A DNA stretch of 57,885 nucleotides, from positions 1 through 57,885 of the forward strand of contig JAKLKB010000026.1 of NCBI GenBank assembly GCA_023150835.1, read 5' to 3'. This stretch comes from Myxococcota bacterium. GTDB taxonomy: Bacteria; Myxococcota_C; UBA6777. The notes under the pieces were generated by a model. That model worked only from the letters and a program-made list of their open reading frames with translations. It ran no database searches and was not told the origin of the DNA. Positions 32,462 through 41,369 of this stretch are shown here, piece after piece (position 1 is the stretch's first letter; each line of letters starts with the position of its first letter). The translations under genes and the position numbers were made by a program.

Positions 32462-35400
32462 TTGCGAAAGATCGGACCCAATGAGACTTGCCCGTGTGGA
32501 AGCGGAAAAAAGTACAAGCGTTGCTGTATGCGCAATGAACGCGAAGAGAACGCTCAGACCGAGGGAAGAGAAGCCGACTTCATCCCCACCACCGAATATG
32601 CCGAGGCGATGCGGATGTTGCTCCAAGAATCCTCCAGCCCTTCCGAGATATCCCCAAAACTCGCCGCCCTCTTTTCTTCCACCTCCGATCTTCCCGATTA
32701 TTCGGCCCTCAAACCCTTCCAACCCACCGCCTTGCTCCCTTCGATCGAACCTAAGTGGCGGCCCTTGCCAGAGCGTCTGCTCAAAAATCAAGCCTACTCC
32801 AAGGAACTTCTACGCCTTCTCCACCCCGAACAGCAGCGATACCTTTGGATCATCAGCGAACAGATGAATCAACAAACCCCCAAAGCATGGGAACAAGCCC
32901 TCGCGCTTTTGCAAAAAATTCCTCTTGCCGAGCGTTGTAAGCTGCGTGGCCTATTCTTATCGGAGTTGAATGCGTTGTCTTCGCTCGGGCGGCGCGATGC
33001 TTATCTACAAACCCTGCTGTCTGCTCTACTCACCGAAGGGGATCCGTTCTTTTGGTTTGATATGGGAGGGCATCTGCTTCGTTTGTCCAATGAATTTCAG
33101 CAAACCATACCTCTTCCGACGCAAGAAATCATACTCCTTTGCAAAGCACTTCAAGAAAAAATACCAGAACAATCTTCCCCAGTCTTGCGTATGTTTCTAT
33201 TGCACTGTGCCTCTTTTTTTCCAGAATTCTATCAAGAATTGTCTGAAAAACATCGCATTCCGCGATTGTTGGCAGAAGCTTGGAGAGTCGAGCATTTTTT
33301 CCCACAAAGCCCACTCTACGGGTATTTATTGAGTGCTCTAGTGTACACCACTCAACGCCTTGTTTCGGTGTGCGATTTGTTGGCTTCATGGACGGAGTCG
33401 CTCAAAGTAGGCCGCTTCTTATGGAAGCGGCTGATCGAAGAAACTGTGGGTTCCTTGCATGGGCTGTTTTTGCTGCTCGACAAACAAGGTGAACCCGAAA
33501 CGATCCTTGCGATCTGCCGAGAACTTTTGTCGATCTATCCAAACGACCCACACCTCCACTACTGGCGCGGTCGTCTGAAAACAGAAGAAAAGCATTCGAA
33601 GGAAAAAGCAGAGAGTTTTGGGATCGTGATGCGCCAAGCTTCGAAACTTCCAAGTATCTGTTTGTATGAAGTCGCGCTGTGGTGGTTATCCAACAAAGAG
33701 ATCCCTCCCGATGTATGGGCTTCTTTGCAGTCTTTTGAAGCGGCGATTGCAGAAGAGATTAGCTTACAAACGTTCTTTTTGCGCATGGGCGTCTTGTTTT
33801 TTCGCTATGTGCGGCATGGTGAAGACGAAGATCTTTTGCAAAAGATCGAGCCGTTGCTTGTAACCTACGGGGAACTCCCGGGCGTCACGCGCTATGCTTA
33901 TGAACATCTCGTGATGATGGGGCGTTTTGCGGAGATCGAGCCGATCCTTGTCCACGCATGGGAAGAGAACAAAGCCGAAAACGCTTTTGCAGGGGCGCTG
34001 TTGGCTGTGGGATGGGCAAGCCGAGGCGAAACAGAGCGCGTTCGTGCTTTGTTTGCATCCGAGGCCGAAGCGACCACCTATCTTGAAAGCCTGCCTTTGG
34101 TGGGAAGTCAATTACCGCAGCGTTTTGAGTTGGCTTGGGGTGCCTCTCAACTGCGCAGCGGTGACGAAGCACAGGGTATGAGATGGCTAGAAAAGGTCTA
34201 TGCACAACAAAAGGATCACGAAACTGCGCTGGCCTTCTTAGAAGCGCTATTTCAACGCCTTGGCCTGTTAAAGCAAAGCGCAAAGGACGAAGACAACGAA
34301 GCCTTTGCGCGTTTGTCTTTGCGTTTTGAAGCGATCAGCGCGCATCTGCAATCCACCCGAAAAGAACCACCACAGCTCGTTTTTTTATTGTGCCTTTATC
34401 ATATTTTACGAGAAGAATGGGAAACAGCGCGTACGTTCTTAAACAAGATCGACACCGCTGTTTTTGATGCAGATCCGTCCATGCACCCCCTCGGCTTTTT
34501 GCTTTACACGCTGACCCACGCAGGTTGCGGAGAATGGGAGGAGGCCGCCCGAGCCGCGCTTCGATTTTTTCCAACCGTTATGGAAAGGAAAGAGCTACAA
34601 GATATCTTTCACCAGTTTTTTATAGGACTTGTGGATGCTTATGCCGAGCAACAAAAACACGCGACAAAGTTGGAAAGAAAGATACAAAAACAAGAAGCAC
34701 AAGGAAATGTACTCTCTAGTTTACAAGAAGAAAAAGCAAAATTAAAACAAATACTTCGCAAGATTTCTTCAGAAAAAGGAACTTTACAAAAAGCACTTTT
34801 TGATATTCATCAAACCATACAATATCCAGAAAAAAAACAGAATGAGCATGAAAACTTATTGGAAAAAAAAGTAGAAGAGTTCAAAAAAAGACATCAGATT
34901 CTTTTGCGTGAATTCCCATACAACCATCGAGAAATGTTGCTACAAGCAGAGCGGTTGTGGTGGCAGTCAGCCCTTTCGCCAAGGGATGATCATGCCCCAG
35001 TAGCCTTGCAATTTTCGCGGGTTGTGGAGTGGGCCATCAATCATTATTGGGTGGATCCCTTGATGGCCTTTGCTTTGGAGCGGGGGCAGATGCTGGCCGA
35101 TCTTCCTGCTTGTCGAAGCCGTCTGCTGCCCGCCCAAAATCGCCTCACCTTGGGGGATGCCTTGCGGCTGTTTTATATGGAGGTTGTGCGCGAAAAAGAC
35201 GGAAAAGAAGAGAGACAAAAGAACGCCCACGCCAACGAGGCACTGCGGATCTTGCTTGCGGCTTATTGGTCCGAGCGAGCAACACCTGCCTCTGCCCAAA
35301 ACGAACAAGCCGCCCGCTATCTTCAAGAGGAGGCTGTCTTCGTTTTGACAGACCTGTTGCGCTTGCGCAACCGTGCGAGCCACGCGGGGGCGATCTTGAG

Positions 35401-35506
35401 CCGAACAGAAGTCGGCCAACTGCGGGGGTGGGTGCTTGGAGACGAACAAAGTATCGGGTTATTGGAAGCGTTTGTGCGGTTTATACGATATCCAAGTGAT
35501 GTGTGA
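32462..35506 (+). CDS. SEC-C motif protein, long and helical, with coiled coil
   Basis: A 1014-residue protein if it starts at TTG 32462, seven bases after AAAAAGGAG (a TTG at 32459 is the other choice). That start puts the zinc-binding SEC-C motif directly at the N-terminus (RKIGPNETCPCGSGKKYKRCC), as in other proteins of this kind; an ATG at 32381 would add 27 Cys/Leu residues before it. The middle is helical with TPR-like traits. Residues about 735-820 form a Lys/Gln/Glu-rich coiled coil whose DNA is AT-rich compared with the surroundings. The C-terminus includes LRLRNRASHAGA, which resembles strings in HEPN-like helical domains. SEC-C usually recruits proteins to other complexes; the function here is unknown. 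Confidence 0.78.
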   Translation: MRKIGPNETCPCGSGKKYKRCCMRNEREENAQTEGREADFIPTTEYAEAMRMLLQESSSPSEISPKLAALFSSTSDLPDYSALKPFQPTALLPSIEPKWRPLPERLLKNQAYSKELLRLLHPEQQRYLWIISEQMNQQTPKAWEQALALLQKIPLAERCKLRGLFLSELNALSSLGRRDAYLQTLLSALLTEGDPFFWFDMGGHLLRLSNEFQQTIPLPTQEIILLCKALQEKIPEQSSPVLRMFLLHCASFFPEFYQELSEKHRIPRLLAEAWRVEHFFPQSPLYGYLLSALVYTTQRLVSVCDLLASWTESLKVGRFLWKRLIEETVGSLHGLFLLLDKQGEPETILAICRELLSIYPNDPHLHYWRGRLKTEEKHSKEKAESFGIVMRQASKLPSICLYEVALWWLSNKEIPPDVWASLQSFEAAIAEEISLQTFFLRMGVLFFRYVRHGEDEDLLQKIEPLLVTYGELPGVTRYAYEHLVMMGRFAEIEPILVHAWEENKAENAFAGALLAVGWASRGETERVRALFASEAEATTYLESLPLVGSQLPQRFELAWGASQLRSGDEAQGMRWLEKVYAQQKDHETALAFLEALFQRLGLLKQSAKDEDNEAFARLSLRFEAISAHLQSTRKEPPQLVFLLCLYHILREEWETARTFLNKIDTAVFDADPSMHPLGFLLYTLTHAGCGEWEEAARAALRFFPTVMERKELQDIFHQFFIGLVDAYAEQQKHATKLERKIQKQEAQGNVLSSLQEEKAKLKQILRKISSEKGTLQKALFDIHQTIQYPEKKQNEHENLLEKKVEEFKKRHQILLREFPYNHREMLLQAERLWWQSALSPRDDHAPVALQFSRVVEWAINHYWVDPLMAFALERGQMLADLPACRSRLLPAQNRLTLGDALRLFYMEVVREKDGKEERQKNAHANEALRILLAAYWSERATPASAQNEQAARYLQEEAVFVLTDLLRLRNRASHAGAILSRTEVGQLRGWVLGDEQSIGLLEAFVRFIRYPSDV

Positions 35507-35613
35507 TCGCAATGTCGATGCGATCCGCTGTAATGGTGATGCGGGTGGCGTCTCCCTGATTTGATGAAAAACATTCGGTAGCTCTAGGAGAATAGGCGAA
35601 GTGTCCGAGTGTT

Positions 35614-35700
35614 AGCCCCCTGTGGCTGCCCCTACACCGTTACGGTCACACGAAGGGCGGATTTCGTATGAGTCGGTCCAAAGAACAGCAAGGACTTGGA
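35614..35700 (+). repeat. R2 dispersed repeat, copy C
   Basis: AGCCCCCTGTGGCT starts the copy. From GGCTGCC at 35624 it matches copy B for 45 ungapped bases and then loosely to CTTGGA at 35695-35700. It lies between the convergent SEC-C gene and the sulfur-carrier cluster, ending 14 bases before the stop of the last cluster gene. Confidence 0.7.
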
Positions 35701-35714
35701 ATGGAGCTGATCAC

Positions 35715-36107
35715 TCAAAGAGCCGTGAGCTGGCCCAAGACGCTGCTGGTGATATGGAGAACCCACGTCTGGAAATCTTCTTCCGAGATATCTTGCAATT
35801 CTTTACACGAAGGCTCGATAAAATGCTCCAAGAGGATCTCTTGATCGAGAGAACGTTTAAGGAATTGTTGGCAAGCGCTGCGTTCGCAGCGATGGTGACA
35901 TCCAGCAAGACCGATGAGGGACTTGGCTTGGCGGGCGAGTTGAAGAGCGTGAGGTAATTCGGCCATCAGAGGGACGAGATCGATGATATCGATATCGTCG
36001 ATCTGTTCGCGCAAAAGTTGTGCGACGCGTTGAGTGAGTTGGCCGCGTAGCGTATGCCCATTGCAAGGGACAAGGATCACAGAAGCAGCAGAAACAGACG
36101 GAGGCAT
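35715..36107 (-). CDS. Small DGC-type (putative zinc-binding) protein
   Basis: A 130-residue cytosolic protein of the DGC/putative zinc-binding type. The N-terminal strand carries VPCNGHTLRGQLTQRVAQLL. The middle has a cluster, LAGCHHRCERSACQQFL, in the place where the family has GC...C. These Cys/His residues are the expected metal or persulfide site. It is the last gene of the minus-strand sulfur-carrier cluster, 38 bases after the preceding gene. DGC proteins have no settled biochemical role, but here all neighbours are sulfur carriers. Confidence 0.7.
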   Translation of the reverse strand: MPPSVSAASVILVPCNGHTLRGQLTQRVAQLLREQIDDIDIIDLVPLMAELPHALQLARQAKSLIGLAGCHHRCERSACQQFLKRSLDQEILLEHFIEPSCKELQDISEEDFQTWVLHITSSVLGQLTAL

Positions 36108-36145
36108 CGGGGACTCCTAAGGAAGAAAGAAAGCAACCATGCACC

Positions 36146-36538
36146 TTAAAGAGAGACAGCTTTGTGCGTGATCAACAAAGAGGCGAGTTTGGTCAGCCCT
36201 GCTTGTGTGACACAAGAGCGCAAGCCGCCGACTTGATGGGCTTGAGGCGGGAGCGCGGCTTGGGTTTCTTCGGCACAACTCGCACAGACATAGATCTGCC
36301 CGCCCGCTTCTTCGAAAAGTTTGGTGTAGATATCGAGTCGATCAAAACCGGGGATATGGATGCTTTGAAGAACCGATTCAAACGCCCAGATCGCAGCTTG
36401 TGCGTGCAAAAAGACGACAACTTCTTCGCCCATCGCTTGGAGAGAAACCGCCAAAGCAAAGGCCAATGTCGCACGAGAACCACCGTCTTCTTGGCCGTGT
36501 GTCAGGACGATGAGATGCCCTTTGGGTGTTTTTGTCAT
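36146..36538 (-). CDS. DsrE-family sulfur-carrier-like protein (first copy)
   Basis: A 130-residue protein with the DsrE fold pattern: a beta strand and glycine turn (HLIVLTHGQEDGGSRAT), the strand GEEVVVFLHAQAAIW, and a Cys-containing strand IYVCASCAEET at about 79-89 where DsrE proteins hold the persulfide cysteine. A further Cys lies at GGLRSCVTQAG. DsrE and TusD proteins pass sulfane sulfur between partners. It is nine bases from the stop of the preceding DsrE-type gene, so the two are surely co-transcribed and may form a hetero-oligomer. Confidence 0.82.
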   Translation of the reverse strand: MTKTPKGHLIVLTHGQEDGGSRATLAFALAVSLQAMGEEVVVFLHAQAAIWAFESVLQSIHIPGFDRLDIYTKLFEEAGGQIYVCASCAEETQAALPPQAHQVGGLRSCVTQAGLTKLASLLITHKAVSL

Positions 36539-36547
36539 AGATAATCC

Positions 36548-36931
36548 TTAAAAAACAGTAACTTGTCCTTTAATCATAATCTCTGCGACACTGGAGAGGC
36601 CGGCATAATGGGCACCTTTGCGCAGCGATTGGCGAAAAGCGTTGCTGTCCATGGTGGGAAGAAAACAATAAGCATCCAAGCAAGGCGAACACACAAGCAC
36701 GGGTCCGCCTTGTTCGAGATAAGTGCTGAGATACGTTGCGAGCGTGGGTTCGTCAGCGAGTTGGACATCTTCGCCCGTCCCTTCAAAAGCCCACCGGGTA
36801 CCCGAGAGAGTCAGAAAAATACTTACATGGCAGTCCATGGCTTGTAAAGCAAGAGCGAGTTTGGTTCCAAGCAAAGCGGCTTGACCGCCGTCTTCGCGAC
36901 CGCGTGTGATGATGATCAGATGAGGTTGCAC
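36548..36931 (-). CDS. DsrE-family sulfur-carrier-like protein (second copy)
   Basis: A 127-residue paralogue of the next gene. It has LIIITRGREDGGQAALLG at the N-terminus, the strand CHVSIFLTLSGTRWAFEG, and a Cys strand VLVCSPCLDAYC that carries three cysteines, one at the usual DsrE position. It also shares the HYAGLSSVAE-type helix with its neighbour. It lies 30 bases after the DsrE2-type gene. Which of the two is the donor and which the acceptor cannot be told from sequence. Confidence 0.82.
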   Translation of the reverse strand: MQPHLIIITRGREDGGQAALLGTKLALALQAMDCHVSIFLTLSGTRWAFEGTGEDVQLADEPTLATYLSTYLEQGGPVLVCSPCLDAYCFLPTMDSNAFRQSLRKGAHYAGLSSVAEIMIKGQVTVF

Positions 36932-36961
36932 AGGAGACTCCGTAGGAACGGGAAAAAGCGC

Positions 36962-37552
36962 TCAAACCACAAAGAACAGCTTGGATTGGACGGCATCTCC
37001 GAGACAAGAAGTCACACCCGCACACTGGAGATTGGGAAGACCCATGATATCTTCTTCGGTGAAGCCCATGATCTCCATGGTCAGCGTGCAGATGGTGAAC
37101 TTGACACCTGCTTCGACAGCCATATCCATCAGTTGCGGCAAAGAAGAAGAACCCGCTTTTTGCATAAAGTGGCGCATCATCATGGCTCCCATGCCGCCGA
37201 AATTCATTTTGGAGAGGCCGACGCGTGCGGGGCCTTTGGGCATCATCCATCCCATCATACGAGAAAGAAAAGATTTTTTTCTTTCAGGCAAAAGGCTTCC
37301 TTTTTTTCCAAGCGCAGGTTGATGTTTGTCTCGGCGCAAAAGATTCAGTCCCCACAAAGCAAAGAAGATATTGACTTCGAGGCCCATCGAACGGGCGGAC
37401 ATGGCGAGCATAAAAGCGAGAAAGACGCGATCAAAGTCGTCGCTCGATAGCAAGATCGTCATCTGTTGGTTATCCGCAGCAGCGGCATTCATGGCCTTGC
37501 TTTGCATGGCTTGGGCGAGTTGTCGTGCCAAAGAGTCCGAAGAGACAGACAT
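36962..37552 (-). CDS. DsrE2-type (DsrE/DsrF/DrsH-like) peripheral sulfur carrier
   Basis: A 196-residue protein of the DsrE2 group. It has the early strand MTILLSSDDFDRVFLAFMLA, the following helix and strand GLEVNIFFALWGLNLL, a basic Met-rich loop typical of the group (SRMMGWMMPKGPARVG, MNFGGMGAMMMRHFM), and the Cys strand VKFTICTLTMEIMGF where the sulfur-binding cysteine sits. A further Cys pair lies near the end (LQCAGVTSCL). DsrE2 proteins occur with TusA and rhodanese in sulfur trafficking. It comes 42 bases after the TusA multidomain gene. Confidence 0.87.
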   Translation of the reverse strand: MSVSSDSLARQLAQAMQSKAMNAAAADNQQMTILLSSDDFDRVFLAFMLAMSARSMGLEVNIFFALWGLNLLRRDKHQPALGKKGSLLPERKKSFLSRMMGWMMPKGPARVGLSKMNFGGMGAMMMRHFMQKAGSSSLPQLMDMAVEAGVKFTICTLTMEIMGFTEEDIMGLPNLQCAGVTSCLGDAVQSKLFFVV

Positions 37553-37594
37553 AGGAGGCTCCTTTGAAGGAAATCGGCTTGATTCACCGATGGA

Positions 37595-39139
37595 TCAGGG
37601 CTTGTGCAACCAAGCGTGGTACACATGGCCTTGTTGTTTTTCTTTTTGGACGATGTATCCGTGGATATCGCACCAGGCTTTGAGATCGACAGGAAAAGCA
37701 GGGTCGTCGGCGCTGACTTTCAACGGGTGTTTGGGATGTTCGCGGACCTGTTTGCTAAGCTGAACGATGGGCATAGGACATTTGAGTCCGCAAAAATTGA
37801 GGGGGATCGGTTCGGGGGCAAGATCTTCAAAAGAGTCGCTGGAAGCGGAAAGATGCGAAAGGCCGTCAGGAGGAAGCGAAAACGATCCAGAGCTGGTAGG
37901 TTGCGTTGCGTTTGAGGCGAGAGGAACGGGAAGATCGATCAAAGAATCAATGGGGATAGGAGGTTGTAAGGTCGGCGTGCGGGTATCGGTATCGCGAGAA
38001 AACACAACGTTCCCCGAAGCTGGCGACAAGGGGCTACGAGGAGAGGGCGTAGGAGAGGAAGCGGGAAGAGAGTTGTTTCCGACATATTCTGTTGGTGGTT
38101 TCGAAGAGATCGAGGACAACGAGGAGGAGGAGGTCGAAGGGGCGGGAAGAGCGAGCCAAACCACCACAGATTGGTCGGATTGTTGGGCATGAAGAAAGCG
38201 GACGTCTTTTTGTTCGCACCAATGTTGGACGTCTTGGATGAATTGGGGATCGCGGGTTTCGATGCGCAAAAGGCCGGATTTGGTGTGTTGTTTTCGTTCT
38301 TTTTGCAAAGCGACGAGGTGAAGCGGCGAGCGTTTGTCGTTGTAATCGAGGCTCGCGAGCAACGGAAGTCCAAGTTCGCGGACAGGCGGAGGAAGAAGCG
38401 AGGTGCTTTCAGAAGCAGAAGCCAAAGCAACAGGAGAGACGGGAAATGTCGAAGCGGCGAGAAGTTCGGGAGGGACTTTGATGACAAAGGAGCTCGAAGC
38501 AGGCGCAGGGATCACAGGAGGCTTTTTCGCGAAGTGTAGTCGCACACGAAAAGGCAAAGCGTCGGGTGAGGAGAGCCATTCGACACGCGCTTCGCTGCGT
38601 TCTGCCCATGCTTTCAGATCTGCTGGAAAAGCCCGATCATCGGCCATGATATCCAGTGCGGTGGGATTGCTTTTTCGGACATACGCCGAAAGCCGAACGA
38701 TCGGCATCGGACACTTGAGTCCGAGATAATCCATGGATTCGATCGCTGCGTTTTCTGCGCGGGCAGAAGAAAACACCAAGCGACAAAGGGCAGAAACGGT
38801 CTTCTCGATCTCTTTTTGCAAAAGCCCCACAGAAGAAAAGTCGGGCGTGAACAACACCGCGTCAGGTGGGCGAAAAGAGTCCATTTGTGCCTTGGTATCT
38901 TCGATCGAGCGGCTGGTTAAGACCACGAACGCATGGGCCAAAACGAGTCGACGATGTGCGTACAGATTGTTTTTTTGAAGAGCTGCGAGGTCGATCAAGA
39001 CGACCGAAGCGGGCAAGATCTGGTGCAGTTCCTTCGCAGACAGAGCATTTCCGTATTGTAAAACGGCGACTTCTTCTTGCGTGACAGGCGGGAGTCCAAG
39101 CCACTGCGAGAGCGTGTGATAAGCTTGTTGAGATCTCAT
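37595..39139 (-). CDS. Multidomain TusA protein with degenerate modules
   Basis: A 514-residue protein; GGGGGG lies just before ATG 39139. Residues about 137-205 and 447-514 are TusA domains with intact active motifs (GLKCPMPIV; Cys143 and Cys454). Residues about 264-331 read as a third TusA-like domain in which CPMP has become RSPL, so its sulfur site is lost. The first 130 residues resemble the N-terminus of the DGC membrane protein encoded two genes upstream (PPVTQEEVAVLQ versus PPTTTEEVAIVP), but the cluster cysteines are gone. Ser/Pro-rich linkers join the parts. TusA passes sulfur for tRNA thiolation, molybdenum cofactor or oxidative pathways; a double-carrier fusion would fit a relay hub. 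Confidence 0.83.
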   Translation of the reverse strand: MRSQQAYHTLSQWLGLPPVTQEEVAVLQYGNALSAKELHQILPASVVLIDLAALQKNNLYAHRRLVLAHAFVVLTSRSIEDTKAQMDSFRPPDAVLFTPDFSSVGLLQKEIEKTVSALCRLVFSSARAENAAIESMDYLGLKCPMPIVRLSAYVRKSNPTALDIMADDRAFPADLKAWAERSEARVEWLSSPDALPFRVRLHFAKKPPVIPAPASSSFVIKVPPELLAASTFPVSPVALASASESTSLLPPPVRELGLPLLASLDYNDKRSPLHLVALQKERKQHTKSGLLRIETRDPQFIQDVQHWCEQKDVRFLHAQQSDQSVVVWLALPAPSTSSSSLSSISSKPPTEYVGNNSLPASSPTPSPRSPLSPASGNVVFSRDTDTRTPTLQPPIPIDSLIDLPVPLASNATQPTSSGSFSLPPDGLSHLSASSDSFEDLAPEPIPLNFCGLKCPMPIVQLSKQVREHPKHPLKVSADDPAFPVDLKAWCDIHGYIVQKEKQQGHVYHAWLHKP

Positions 39140-39330
39140 CACACCCCCCATTCAGACGAGACGGACAGACGCAAAAGAGAAGAATCCCACAAGATGCGCG
39201 AAATGCGGCGGCTGCAATCGATCCTGCAAGGCGAAACCTCGATGAAGGGAAGTCTCCGTGAGTGTTGCGAGATGTGGCCGCAGCAACGGTGGGCCGTAGG
39301 ATGCAGTGAAGACATAACGGTATCCTCGGA

Positions 39331-39813
39331 TTATCGGGTTTCAAGGTGCAAAATATATTCATCGCCATGAAGGGCATCTCGATCGTCACAAGAGACACGA
39401 AACGGCAATTGTACCGAATCAAGCGCACCTTCGATCAGTAAAGCCAAGACGTTTTCGGTCGGGAGTCCCATCTGGCGACGTGCAGGAAACAACACCCGAC
39501 TGATCATGCAACGCATCACAAGGATCGAAGGACGCGCATGGATATCGGTCTGCGCCAGTTCAAAAACACGGACGAGACCGAGAACACTGAAGACCTCGGC
39601 CAGTTGTTCTAGCGCAGCCATCAGATCGCGTTCGAGCGGGAGTTGGCGGGCGAGAGAGGCCCCCCACTGGCGCAAGATGGCGCGATATTGATCGATCGTC
39701 AGGACTCCTTGATCGATGCTTTCCATCAGGCTGCGAAGAAAAGAGAAGAAAACCTCGTTGCCGCCGGCATAAGCAAGTCGTTGTGATTGGGAGGGTTGTT
39801 GCGAAACGCTCAT
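39331..39813 (-). CDS. Unknown 160-residue protein of the sulfur-carrier cluster
   Basis: ATG 39813 has GAAGGAT upstream, and its ATGA overlaps the stop of the preceding DGC membrane-protein gene by four bases, so translation is probably coupled. The N-terminal part is helical (FFSFLRSLMESIDQGVL). The last 80 residues (LALLIEGALDSVQLPFRV, then DEYILHLE) recall the end of V4R or similar small-ligand regulatory domains, which is a weak match by eye. Two cysteines (RCMIS, SCDD) are present. It is followed by a 191-base gap before the TusA gene. Confidence 0.65.
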   Translation of the reverse strand: MSVSQQPSQSQRLAYAGGNEVFFSFLRSLMESIDQGVLTIDQYRAILRQWGASLARQLPLERDLMAALEQLAEVFSVLGLVRVFELAQTDIHARPSILVMRCMISRVLFPARRQMGLPTENVLALLIEGALDSVQLPFRVSCDDRDALHGDEYILHLETR

Positions 39814-41342
39814 GGCGAATCCTTCGGTGGAGAGTGTGGAGTGGGGACACAAACGCGTTGAGGTTGTTTGTTTTTTCGATGGAGTGGGACTTCGATGCAC
39901 GTTGTTCCGACACGACAGCCCTGTTTGGGGAAAAGCCGAAAGTCGCACTGCGTCATACACAACCCCCCTTTGGTGATCGGCAAGGGATCAACGTAAGGAG
40001 CCAAAGCCTCGGCACGGATACAAGAAGACGGCGCGTGCCAAGGATTCGTCGAGCGCGGACACCACGCCAAGCAATAACGAGTGCAGTATCCGCCTTTTGG
40101 AACAGGCAAGCACATCGGTTTGGTGTAGCCACAAGACTGTTGCGAAGTGCAAAGTCCTCCGATCCAACCTTGGTTGACCATCTGACTGCGCAAAAGATGG
40201 GCAGCGTCGACAGGTGAAGGCTTCGGAGAGGCTGGAGGCTTCGGAGGCGTCGGAGGATTCGAGGTGGGACGATCCGAAGTAGGCGGTTGCACAACAGAAG
40301 AGGCGACATCGGTCAGCGGCTTTTTTTCGGGCGGCGTCGTGTTGGGCTTTTGTGCGACGGTGGCAGACGCATGAAGTGGTCGTGCTGACGTTGCTTCGGG
40401 CCCTATCGTGGATGGCTTTTGGGTCGAAGAAGCATCGGAGGGGCGAAGCGCGCTGGGTCGCGGTGGTTCGGGCGGTTTCGTTCCAAGAGAAAGACGAGAA
40501 AGAGGCGGATGTTTCGATGTTGTCGAAGAAAAAGGAATCGGAAAAGGAGAGGCGAAACGCCACCAGATCGCCGCAGTAAGCAAGAAGACGATGAAAAGGC
40601 CCATATAGCGGGTCTTTTTACGAGCTTTGACGGCTTGATCTTGGAACAGTCCAGTTTGCGGCCCCGAAAAACGCGCCACCGAAACAGAAGGCGCGGGATT
40701 TGGCGGGAAAACATCGTTGCGTGGAGTTGTGGCAGATCTCGGATCTGCCGAAGGAGTTGTCGTCACGGCGACGGATACAGGTGCGGTGGTCGACGCGGGC
40801 GCAGAAGCGACAGAAGCCGCACGAGCGGAAGATGGGGCGGGAAGGAGAAGGTGGCGCTGTTCAGGCAAAGAGGGCAGGTCGACAAAGCGCCGTCGTTTGG
40901 GCGAAAAAGCGGCAGGAGGTAAAAAAGCGGGAGTGTGCGGGACTTGCGGGATCAAGGCCGAATACGAAACGACCGCATCTTCGAGGGAACGGAGTTGGCT
41001 TTCAAAGGGGGCATCTGGGGCAAGGATCACTTCGCGTTCGACGGGAGCAACGTGCGCAAGCAGCTTTTTGGGGCAATTGTCCTTGCATCCAGCCACGCTG
41101 ACGCGGGCTTGTGCGCACTCGTAGCGATGTTGGGTCCCGGGGCCTTTGTGAAAGATCAAGGGCGGGATGGAATAAATGCACGCAAGATGTGGTGATTGTC
41201 GTTGCGCGAGGGCTTGCACGATCCGCCCGATTTGTGGGTTTTTGTCGCAACCATCGCAAGGAACGATCGCGACTTCTTCGGTGGTGGTAGGGGGAATCGC
41301 CAGAAGCGACCAGCGGCTGCGCGAAGACTCTGGTGTGGACAT
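39810..41342 (-). CDS. Membrane-anchored DGC-domain protein with Cys-rich outer domain
   Basis: A 510-residue protein; AAGAAAGG lies before ATG 41342. The N-terminal 135 residues form a DGC-like domain with the cysteines present: VPCDGCDKN (Cys29, Cys32) and VAGCKDNCPKKLL (Cys86, Cys90). A Pro/Ala/Ser-rich linker follows, then one membrane helix (about 247-262, YMGLFIVFLLTAAIWW) preceded by RKK, which places the DGC part in the cytosol. After a Pro/Ser/Thr stalk, the last 108 residues hold a Cys-rich domain (LCTSQQSCGYTKPMC, GGLCMTQCDF). Putting a cytosolic metal/sulfur site and an outer Cys-rich domain on one chain is unusual. It is 27 bases after the kinase gene. Confidence 0.78.
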   Translation of the reverse strand: MSTPESSRSRWSLLAIPPTTTEEVAIVPCDGCDKNPQIGRIVQALAQRQSPHLACIYSIPPLIFHKGPGTQHRYECAQARVSVAGCKDNCPKKLLAHVAPVEREVILAPDAPFESQLRSLEDAVVSYSALIPQVPHTPAFLPPAAFSPKRRRFVDLPSLPEQRHLLLPAPSSARAASVASAPASTTAPVSVAVTTTPSADPRSATTPRNDVFPPNPAPSVSVARFSGPQTGLFQDQAVKARKKTRYMGLFIVFLLTAAIWWRFASPFPIPFSSTTSKHPPLSRLSLGTKPPEPPRPSALRPSDASSTQKPSTIGPEATSARPLHASATVAQKPNTTPPEKKPLTDVASSVVQPPTSDRPTSNPPTPPKPPASPKPSPVDAAHLLRSQMVNQGWIGGLCTSQQSCGYTKPMCLPVPKGGYCTRYCLAWCPRSTNPWHAPSSCIRAEALAPYVDPLPITKGGLCMTQCDFRLFPKQGCRVGTTCIEVPLHRKNKQPQRVCVPTPHSPPKDSP

Positions 41343-41369
41343 GGAATGCCTTTCTTGGGCCAACCCGCC

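Noticed and set aside
35622-35957. Plus-strand 111-residue frame overlapping the small DGC gene
   Set aside because: The minus-strand frame has the DGC motifs and cluster spacing; the plus frame has neither.
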